From positions 42,398 to 106,397 of the forward strand of contig JAUYSH010000116.1 of the NCBI GenBank assembly GCA_030696455.1: a DNA stretch of 64,000 bases, given 5' to 3'. This document shows positions 23,958 to 29,883 of this stretch, piece after piece (the stretch's first letter is position 1; every line of letters begins with the position of its first letter). The translations under genes were made by a program, and so were the position numbers. The notes under the pieces were generated by a model, which was given only the letters and a program-made list of their open reading frames with translations, did not search any database and was not told where the DNA came from. This stretch comes from Elusimicrobiota bacterium. Lineage in GTDB: Bacteria; Elusimicrobiota; Elusimicrobia; UBA1565; UBA9628.

Positions 23958-25805
23958 GTGGTCTCGATGGAACCGCCGAAGGAGACGTTCGACGCGCAGT
24001 GCCTGGACGCCCTCGCGGCGCTGGGCAAGACCGTTCTCCAGCTCGGCCTCTACGGGGCGGAGCATCCGACCGTGCTCGAGACGCTGAAGAGCGCCGAGGA
24101 CCTGATCGGCTCCGCGCTCGCTTCATCTCCGCAGGGCTCGTTGACCTTCGCCAAGGACCAGGACAAGTGGCTCGTCAACGGCCGCATCGTCGGGCTCGTC
24201 AAGCAGGTCGGCGGCCCCGTCTCGATCCTCATCGACCGCCACAAGCTCAGCAGCGTGACGCTCAAGTCGGGGCTGACCTCCAAGGACCTGATCGCGATCT
24301 GCGAGCTTTCCGCCCTCGGCCACGATTCGGGAGCGGACGCCCAGACCTTCCTGGCCGAGCGCTCCGCCGTCAACGTGGTGCTCAACGAGGCGGTGTACGC
24401 CGAGGTCGGTCCCGACGGCAAGCCGGCGTTCAAGCCCGGCGAGGGGGAGGGCGGCGGCGACGGCGGGGACGCGCCCGCCGCCGCGAAGGAGGCCGGCCTG
24501 CGCCAGCAGATCGAGGGCCAGACCCTCGAGACGTCGATCCAGGTGCTGGTCAAGAAGGTCGCGCGCAGCCCCGCCGAGGAGGCCCTGCTCTTCCGGCTCA
24601 TCATGGAGCAGCTGCGCCGCGACATCGAGAAGAGCGTGACGCAGGCCACGCAGGTCCTGCGCCAGGAGAAGGGCGTCGTCGAGTTCGAGCGGGCGCGCAC
24701 GGAGAACATCCTCGACAACGTCGGCGCGGGCGCCATCGTCATCGACGAGGGGGGCAACATCCTGATGATGAACCCCGCCGCCGAGGAGATCTACGGCGCC
24801 AAGCTCGCCGAGGTCGCCGGCAAGCCGATCTCCGCCAAGAGCGACCCGAAGCACGTCGTAGCACTCGCCGCCGAGATCGAGGCCTCCATCGACAAGCCCC
24901 TGAGCAAGGACGTCGAGGTTCGCGGCGCCGACGACACGAAGCGGCTGATCCGCTCCTCCTGGGCCGTGGTCAAGAACGAGGCCGGCCGCGTCGTCGGCAT
25001 GGTCCTGGCGCTGACCGATCTGGCCGCGCACAAGAAGGTCGAGAAGATGGAGCAGGAGTTCGTCGCGCACATGACCCACGAGCTGAGGTCCCCGCTCGCG
25101 TCGATCTCGGCCGGCCTTGACCTGCTGATGCGCAGCTATAAGGGCAAGATCGACGAGCAGCAGAGCACGCTCTTCGCGGCATGTTCGTCGAACGTCAACC
25201 GCCTGGGGTCGCTCGTCAACAACATCCTCGACTTCTCGAAGATCGAGTCCGGGCAGATGACCGTCTACCCGAAGCCCGCCGAGGCCGGGAAGATCGGGGC
25301 GCTGGCCGTGGACAGCCTTCTGCCCTGGGCGGCGAAGAAGGAGTTGGGCCTCTCGCTGTCCGCGGCGCCGGGACTGCCCCAGGTGTTCGCCGACTCCGAG
25401 CGCACGGTGCAGGTGCTCGTCAACCTGATCTCCAACGCGCTCAAGTTCACGCCGAAGGGCGGGCGCATCCTCGTGACCGTCGCGGCGCTGCCGCACGAGG
25501 CGGACCGCTTCGTGACCTTCGCCGTGCGCGACAACGGCTGCGGCATCCCGTTGGCCGACCGGGCGCGCGTCTTCGAGAAGTTCGCGCAGGTGAACAACCC
25601 CGCGAACGTCGGCGGCACCGGCCTGGGGCTGCCCATCGCCAAGTCGATGGTCGAGCTGCAGGGCGGACGGATGTGGCTCGAGAGCGAGGAGGGCAAGGGC
25701 TCGGTGTTCTACTTCACCTTGCCCGTTTACACGCCCGAGGCCGCCGCGGCCCCGCCTCCCGAGCCGGAGAGGCCGTGGTGGAAGCGCCTTCTGGGGCTTT
25801 CCTGA
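23958..25805 (+). CDS. PAS-domain sensor histidine kinase with an N-terminal domain of unknown type
   Basis: A 615-residue soluble kinase. Residues 1-160 form an unrecognised domain (QLGLYGAEHPTVLETL; PVSILIDRHKLSSVTLKSG), followed by a Gly/Glu-rich linker, a helical region, a PAS domain (ILDNVGAGAIVIDEGGNIL, about 255-360), HisKA with FVAHMTHELRSPLASI, and HATPase with NLISNALKFTPKGG, DNGCGIPLADR and GGTGLGLPIAKS. No transmembrane helix is seen. The N-terminus resembles domains in DnaK-like or cyclic-nucleotide-linked GGDEF/HK proteins only loosely. GTG at 23958 follows GGAGGG at good spacing; ATG at 23967 is the alternative. No receiver is adjacent, so the partner is unknown. Confidence 0.88.
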   Translation: MVSMEPPKETFDAQCLDALAALGKTVLQLGLYGAEHPTVLETLKSAEDLIGSALASSPQGSLTFAKDQDKWLVNGRIVGLVKQVGGPVSILIDRHKLSSVTLKSGLTSKDLIAICELSALGHDSGADAQTFLAERSAVNVVLNEAVYAEVGPDGKPAFKPGEGEGGGDGGDAPAAAKEAGLRQQIEGQTLETSIQVLVKKVARSPAEEALLFRLIMEQLRRDIEKSVTQATQVLRQEKGVVEFERARTENILDNVGAGAIVIDEGGNILMMNPAAEEIYGAKLAEVAGKPISAKSDPKHVVALAAEIEASIDKPLSKDVEVRGADDTKRLIRSSWAVVKNEAGRVVGMVLALTDLAAHKKVEKMEQEFVAHMTHELRSPLASISAGLDLLMRSYKGKIDEQQSTLFAACSSNVNRLGSLVNNILDFSKIESGQMTVYPKPAEAGKIGALAVDSLLPWAAKKELGLSLSAAPGLPQVFADSERTVQVLVNLISNALKFTPKGGRILVTVAALPHEADRFVTFAVRDNGCGIPLADRARVFEKFAQVNNPANVGGTGLGLPIAKSMVELQGGRMWLESEEGKGSVFYFTLPVYTPEAAAAPPPEPERPWWKRLLGLS

Positions 25806-25969
25806 GCGAAACCGTCAAGACGGTGGCGCTCATCGTCGCCCTCTTCATCGCCGCCATCGTGGGCGGCCTGAAGCTGCTCGGCATGGGCACGAAGATGTTC
25901 ATCGACGGCAAGATCACGACCGGGACGCAGGACCGACCGGCTCTCGCCTCGGCGATCAAAACCTGTTAG
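25778..25969 (+). CDS. small single-span membrane protein overlapping the kinase gene
   Basis: About 63 residues in a different frame from the kinase. It contains a membrane helix (TVALIVALFIAAIVGGLKLLG) and a polar tail ending in IKTC. Start candidates are GTG at 25775 or 25778, or CTG at 25802 that overlaps the kinase stop. The overlap and the clear hydrophobic helix favour a real gene, but coding evidence is thin and no family is recognised. If real, it is probably translated by coupling from the kinase. Confidence 0.45.
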   Translation: MEAPSGAFLSETVKTVALIVALFIAAIVGGLKLLGMGTKMFIDGKITTGTQDRPALASAIKTC

Positions 25970-25982
25970 ACTCCGTCGAGAC

Positions 25983-26054
25983 GGGCCGTTAGCTCAGCGG
26001 TAGAGCGTCCCCCTTACACGGGGCAGGCCGCAGGTTCGAATCCTGCACGGCCCA
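25983..26054 (+). tRNA. tRNA-Val (anticodon TAC)
   Basis: Acceptor GGGCCGT pairs with ACGGCCC, discriminator A. The D arm is GCTC-AGCGGTA-GAGC, the anticodon loop is CTTACAC (TAC at 26015-26017), and the T arm is GCAGG-TTCGAAT-CCTGC. CCA is not encoded (the genome reads CAC), unlike the tRNA-Asp nearby. A TAGACT box at 25967-25972 may be its -10. The outermost anticodon-stem pair (T-C) is mismatched. Confidence 0.95.
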
Positions 26055-26063
26055 CACTTTCAG

Positions 26064-26079
26064 CTGTTTCCGGAAACAG
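26064..26079. terminator. perfect palindrome after tRNA-Val
   Basis: CTGTTTCCGGAAACAG is a perfect 16-base palindrome 9 bases past the tRNA. It could terminate or protect the tRNA transcript, although no long T-run follows; it could also be a protein-binding dyad. Confidence 0.4.
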
Positions 26080-26100
26080 TCCGCAAGGCGGGGCGAGATC

Positions 26101-26122
26101 GGACTGACGGTACCGTCAGTCC
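26101..26122. terminator. perfect 22-base palindrome over the stop codon of the Zn-ribbon gene
   Basis: GGACTGACGG followed by TACCGTCAGTCC is fully self-complementary and overlaps the TGA of the minus-strand gene at 26116-26118. Together with the palindrome at 26064-26079 it separates the tRNA from this convergent gene. It is probably a bidirectional transcript end, though no T-run is present. Confidence 0.45.
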
Positions 26123-26664
26123 GCGGCGACGTCGACCCAGACGCCGCGGCAGGCCTTGCAGACGAAGCCCCCGACGGTGTCGCGGTACAGGACGTGGGTC
26201 AGCTCCGGGCAGAGGCGGTCGCCGCCCTCGAGCGGCTCGAGCGCCTCGGCGCAGTCGGCGCAATCCCCCGATTCGAGCGTGAAGGGCTCCCGGCACTCCG
26301 GGCAGAAGGTGCGCGCCTCGGGCGTGTGCGCGGACACGGCGACCGGCGCCTCGGCGGCCTTCCAGATTCGGAAGGAGCAGCCCGGACAGGCCTTGCCCAG
26401 CCGGATGCCGAGGGCCTCGCAGTTCGGGCACGGCAGAAGGTCCGCGCTCTCCTCCTCGGCGGGGGGCCGCTCTTCGCGGGCCGCGGCGCCGATCGACGAC
26501 ATGTAGCCCTCGATGATCTGCAGGGCTTCCGCCTCGCGCGAGGCCTGCACGACGAGGCGCGCCTCGGAGGGGATGCCCGCCTCGGCGAGCCGTTCGGCCA
26601 AGGAGGAGGCCTCCTCATGGTGCGAGGTGCGGAAGACGACGCGGAGGTCTTTCTCTTCGCTCAC
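26116..26664 (-). CDS. DUF2007-type domain protein with zinc ribbons
   Basis: A 182-residue cytoplasmic protein. Residues 6-60 (LRVVFRTSHHEEASSLAERL, AGIPSEARLVV) resemble the DUF2007 putative signal-transducing domain. The rest holds three Cys-rich zinc-ribbon-like units: CPNCEALGIRLGKACPGC, CPECREPFTLESGDCADC, and a final CKAC. The combination suggests a regulatory or adaptor protein binding nucleic acid or protein. Its ATG overlaps the stop of the SlyD gene upstream, so it is in the same transcript. Specific function not known. Confidence 0.65.
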   Translation of the reverse strand: MSEEKDLRVVFRTSHHEEASSLAERLAEAGIPSEARLVVQASREAEALQIIEGYMSSIGAAAREERPPAEEESADLLPCPNCEALGIRLGKACPGCSFRIWKAAEAPVAVSAHTPEARTFCPECREPFTLESGDCADCAEALEPLEGGDRLCPELTHVLYRDTVGGFVCKACRGVWVDVAAD

Positions 26665-27104
26665 GGGCGGATGATCGTCGACGGGGGCGGCTCGACGGCG
26701 ACGATCTCGATGTCGAAGTCGAGCGTCTTGCCCGCGAGCGGATGGTTGAGGTCGAGCTTCACGACGGCCTCGGCGATCTCGACGACGATCGCGCGGAAGT
26801 CGCCTTCGGGGCCGGAGGCGCGCACGGTGGCGCCGACCTTGAGGTCGGGCATCTGTGCGAAGGCCTCGCGGGGAGCGGTGATGAGCATCCCGGGGTCGGC
26901 CTCGCCGTAGCCGTCCTTGGCGGGGATCGTCAATTGCTTCTTGTCGCCGGGCTTGGCGCCCTCGAGGCCGGCCTCGACGCCGGGCACGAGCATGCCCTGC
27001 CCCTGCTGGTACTCGAGGGGATCGCGGCCGGTCGAGCTGTCGATGATCTCGTCGTTGACCTTGAGCGTGTAGTGGATCTTGACCTTGGAACCGGCTGCGA
27101 TCAT
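26661..27104 (-). CDS. slyD: FKBP-type peptidyl-prolyl isomerase (SlyD-like)
   Basis: A 147-residue cytosolic FKBP. It begins with VKIHYTLKVNDEIIDSS and has EYQQGQGMLVPGVEAGLEG, PAKDGYGEADPGMLI, and the inserted-in-flap (IF) chaperone segment followed by VKLDLNHPLAGKTLDFDIEI, all diagnostic of SlyD. The His/Cys-rich metal-binding tail of E. coli SlyD is absent, as in many short SlyD proteins, so a nickel-insertion role is unlikely. It is expected to assist folding of proline-limited proteins. Upstream AGGAGCACG gives a Shine-Dalgarno. Four-base overlap with the downstream gene. Confidence 0.93.
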   Translation of the reverse strand: MIAAGSKVKIHYTLKVNDEIIDSSTGRDPLEYQQGQGMLVPGVEAGLEGAKPGDKKQLTIPAKDGYGEADPGMLITAPREAFAQMPDLKVGATVRASGPEGDFRAIVVEIAEAVVKLDLNHPLAGKTLDFDIEIVAVEPPPSTIIRP

Positions 27105-27147
27105 GGCGTGCTCCTGTGTTGCGGCGGGGATGGGACGCGCGCGCGTC

Positions 27148-27384
27148 CTATTGTCCTTCGGGGCCCTTGGCGGCGGGCAAGGTCTTGCGCAGCTCCTCGA
27201 GCCGCTTGCGGGTGGCGTCGGCCTGCTCGACCACGGAGGCGAGGAACTTCTTGGCGTAATGGCCCTGGATGTCGTCGGCCTTGTAGTAGGGGATCTCGAA
27301 CTTCAGGCTCTCCGCCGTCTGGTCGAGGCCGGCGAGCAGGCGCTCGAGATACTCGGCCAACTTGACGGGGTCGGTGGGCTCCAT
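27148..27384 (-). CDS. small conserved-looking protein of unknown function
   Basis: A 78-residue acidic, helical protein (EPTDPVKLAEYLERLLAGLD; IPYYKADDIQGHYAKKFLASV) with no signal or membrane helix. I do not recognise a family. The regular helix-forming pattern and the position between two same-strand genes with modest gaps support a real gene. It may be co-transcribed with slyD. Confidence 0.55.
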   Translation of the reverse strand: MEPTDPVKLAEYLERLLAGLDQTAESLKFEIPYYKADDIQGHYAKKFLASVVEQADATRKRLEELRKTLPAAKGPEGQ

Positions 27385-27429
27385 GAGTCATTCTTGCTTA
27401 TCCGACGGCCGCCGTCAATCCGAGGGACC

Positions 27430-27771
27430 TTACTTGCCGAGGCGGTAGGTGATGCCCGTCAGATCGTAGCGGGCGCCGAGGTTGGAGATCCTCTCGGCGC
27501 GGCGCAGGGTCTTGCGCAGGGAGGCGACCGGCAGCACGCCGTCAAGGCGCACGGTGACGAAGGCCGTCGACTTGTCGAAGTCGACGGAGGCGGCCTCGAC
27601 CTGGGGCAGGGAGGCCCATTCGGCCGCGATCGCGCGCGCGCAGACCGTCGTCACCAGGCCGGTCAGGACGACCGAGTAGCGGCCGGGGGGAAGCTCGGTG
27701 AATTCGCGCGTGGGCGCGGGTGCCGCGAGCGCGGGGCCCGTCAACGCGAGCAGCAGGGCAAGGGTCCTCAT
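27430..27771 (-). CDS. exported protein with a heavy-metal-associated (HMA)-like fold
   Basis: A 113-residue protein with a signal peptide (LALLLALTGPALAAPAP). The mature part follows the beta-alpha-beta-beta-alpha-beta order of an HMA domain: SVVLTGLVTTVCARAIAAEW, VEAASVDFDKSTAFVTV and LPVASLRKTLRRA. The usual CxxC metal motif is reduced to one cysteine (TTVCARA), so metal transfer as in MerP or CopZ is doubtful. It is probably a periplasmic binding or structural variant. It is the first gene of this minus-strand run; the histidine kinase diverges from it. Confidence 0.6.
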   Translation of the reverse strand: MRTLALLLALTGPALAAPAPTREFTELPPGRYSVVLTGLVTTVCARAIAAEWASLPQVEAASVDFDKSTAFVTVRLDGVLPVASLRKTLRRAERISNLGARYDLTGITYRLGK

Positions 27772-27794
27772 TCCTCAATAGCATAACAGCCGTA

Positions 27795-27822
27795 TTGAGA
27801 TATGTCCATGATTTGTTAGGAT
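27795..27822 (+). promoter_or_regulatory. sigma-70-like promoter for the HAMP/PAS kinase
   Basis: TTGAGA (27795-27800), a 16-base spacer and TAGGAT (27817-27822) precede the GTG start at 27832 by nine bases, which would put the transcription start at or next to the start codon. Confidence 0.5.
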
Positions 27823-27831
27823 GAGCGCCCA

Positions 27832-29250
27832 GTGGACCTATTTGGACGCGCGTCGTGGATCATGTTCGCCGCCGGAGCCATCCCGACCGGGCTGGCGGGC
27901 TGGTGGATCGGGACTCATGCCGGCCAGCCGATCGCGCTCGCCGCCGTGCTTCTCTCCCTGGCCGCGGCGGCGGCGTCTCTGCTGGCGGCTTATCTCGCCT
28001 GGCGTTGGTTCGTCTCGCCTTTGCGGGAGCTCGAGCGCGGCCTCGAACGCTGGACGCGCGGCGATCTGTCCACGCCCCTCGACGAGTCGCGCCTGACCGG
28101 CTGGCGGCGCCTCGGCGGCCAGTTCTCACGCGCGCAGGACGACATGCGCCGCGCCCTCGATGAGGCCAACGCCGGATTATTGAGAGAGCGTACCCGCCTC
28201 GAGACGCTCGTCGAGCGCATACCCGACGCCCTCGTCATCACCAACCTCCGCGGCGAGGTCATGTTCCTCAACGGCGCGGCCCTGCCGCTGTTCGCCGCCA
28301 CGCTCAACGACGTCATGTCCGGCGGGAAGGGCTTGCTGCAGCCGCGCGACCCGTCGCGCTGGCGCCTGCGCGTGCAGGATGTGCTCAAGGCGCACACCTC
28401 GGGCGGCGTGATGGAGTTGTCGGCGACCCCGGGCGCAGCCGCGACGAGCTTCCGCACGACGGTCACCATGTTCACCGACCCGGTGACGGGAGACTTCGGC
28501 GTTCTGATGATGCTGCGCGACCAGACCTCGGAGAAGCGCATCGAGGCGATGAAGGAGGAGTTCTTCCAGGCTGCCGCCCACGACCTGCGAGCGCCGCTGT
28601 TCGCCGTCCAGGGGTATCTGCGATTATTGAAGAAGTCCATCGAGCCCGATGAGCGGCAGAAGAACTGGCTCGAGGCGATCGACCAGTCCTGCGAGCGCCT
28701 GACCGCGCTCGTCAAGGATGCCCTCGACGCCGCGCGCATCGAGAGCGGCCAGCTCAAGCTCCACCCCGCGCCCATCCAGACGGCGTCGATCCTGCGCCGC
28801 GCGGCGCGCCTGTTCCAGCCGATGGCCGACGAGAAGGGCGTGACCCTTGAAACGCGGCTCGCCGAGGGCGCGCCGTCCGAATTCGAGGCCGACGAGCGCC
28901 TCGTCGAGCGCCTGATGCACAACATCGTCGCCAACGCGATCAAGTTCACCCCCAAGGGCGGGTTCGTGCTCGTCGAAGCCTCGGCCGCGGGCGCCGACCG
29001 CGTCGAGTTCGTCGTCACCGACACGGGGCCCGGCATCCCCGAGGCCCAGCGCGCGGCCGTTTTCGAGAAATTCCGTCAGCTCGAGACGGACCTGCCCAAG
29101 TCCGGCTTCGGCCTCGGCCTCGCCATCTGCGCCAAGATCGTCAAGCTGCACAAGGGGGAGATCTGGGTGCAGTCCGCCAAGACCGGCGGCGCCCAGTTCG
29201 TCGTGAGGCTTCCGCTCGCGCAGCTACCAAAGGAGATGCTTAATAAATAA
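27832..29250 (+). CDS. membrane sensor histidine kinase (HAMP-PAS-HisKA-HATPase)
   Basis: A 472-residue sensor kinase. Two membrane helices lie near residues 8-28 and 33-60 with almost no periplasmic loop, so it probably senses within the membrane or in the cytoplasm. Then come a HAMP segment (RWFVSPLRELERGLERW), a PAS domain (LVERIPDALVITNLRGEVMF), HisKA with FFQAAAHDLRAPLFAVQGYL, and HATPase with NIVANAIKFTPKGG, DTGPGIPEAQR and SGFGLGLAICAKIV. The BioY gene starts directly after the TAA stop with no spacing, so the two are probably co-transcribed, but a functional link to biotin is not evident. No response regulator is adjacent. Confidence 0.9.
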   Translation: MDLFGRASWIMFAAGAIPTGLAGWWIGTHAGQPIALAAVLLSLAAAAASLLAAYLAWRWFVSPLRELERGLERWTRGDLSTPLDESRLTGWRRLGGQFSRAQDDMRRALDEANAGLLRERTRLETLVERIPDALVITNLRGEVMFLNGAALPLFAATLNDVMSGGKGLLQPRDPSRWRLRVQDVLKAHTSGGVMELSATPGAAATSFRTTVTMFTDPVTGDFGVLMMLRDQTSEKRIEAMKEEFFQAAAHDLRAPLFAVQGYLRLLKKSIEPDERQKNWLEAIDQSCERLTALVKDALDAARIESGQLKLHPAPIQTASILRRAARLFQPMADEKGVTLETRLAEGAPSEFEADERLVERLMHNIVANAIKFTPKGGFVLVEASAAGADRVEFVVTDTGPGIPEAQRAAVFEKFRQLETDLPKSGFGLGLAICAKIVKLHKGEIWVQSAKTGGAQFVVRLPLAQLPKEMLNK

Positions 29251-29835
29251 ATGAAAGCCCGATCCCAATCGTTCCCGACCCTTGCCGACGCGATTTATCC
29301 GTCGACAGGCATAGTGCACGACTCCGTGGCCGTCTTGGTGGCGAGTTTATTTATCGCCGTTTGCGCGCAGATCAATATCCCGTTGCCGTTCACTCCCGTC
29401 CCGCTCAGCGGCGGGACGTTGGGTGTTTTGTATACCGGCGCCCTCTTGGGTTCTCGACGCGGTGCCGCTGCCGTCGTCCTGTACCTGCTTCAGGGGTCCA
29501 TGGGACTGCCCGTCTTCTCCGGCGGCGCCGCCGGCTTCCTCCACCTGTTCGGCCCCACCGGCGGCTACCTCATCGGCTTCCCCGTCGGCGCGTTCGCGAC
29601 CGGCCTGCTCGCCGAGCGCGGCTGGGACCGCACGCCGGGGCGCGCGTTCCTCGCGATGCTCGCCGGGAGCCTTCCCATCTTCGCGCTGGGCCTGCTCGGC
29701 CTCTCCCGCTTCGTGCCCGCCGAGACCTTGCTGGTCCAGGGCTTATGGCCCTTCCTGCCCGGCGACCTGCTGAAGTCGGCGCTCTCCGCCGGCCTGCTTC
29801 CCCTGGGCTGGAAGCTTTTGGGAAAGAGGAGCTGA
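29251..29835 (+). CDS. bioY: biotin transporter substrate-binding subunit BioY
   Basis: A 194-residue integral membrane S-component for biotin uptake. The family signature is INIPLPFTPVPLSGGTLGVL near residue 47, followed by PVFSGGAAGFLHLFGPTGGY and YLIGFPVGAFATGLLAERGW. Six membrane helices are predicted. No ECF ATPase or EcfT is adjacent, so it may use a shared ECF module encoded elsewhere or work alone, as reported for some BioY proteins. It begins immediately after the kinase stop (TAA ATG). Confidence 0.95.
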   Translation: MKARSQSFPTLADAIYPSTGIVHDSVAVLVASLFIAVCAQINIPLPFTPVPLSGGTLGVLYTGALLGSRRGAAAVVLYLLQGSMGLPVFSGGAAGFLHLFGPTGGYLIGFPVGAFATGLLAERGWDRTPGRAFLAMLAGSLPIFALGLLGLSRFVPAETLLVQGLWPFLPGDLLKSALSAGLLPLGWKLLGKRS

Positions 29836-29842
29836 AACGGGG

Positions 29843-29871
29843 TTGACACGCCCCGGGGTCCCGTTTATACT
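29843..29871 (+). promoter_or_regulatory. near-consensus sigma-70 promoter for the CHASE2 kinase gene
   Basis: TTGACA (29843-29848), exactly 17 bases, then TATACT (29866-29871). The start codon is at 29884, giving a predicted leader of only about five bases and no Shine-Dalgarno. It begins eight bases after the bioY stop. Confidence 0.75.
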
Positions 29872-29883
29872 CAAGCCTATTAG

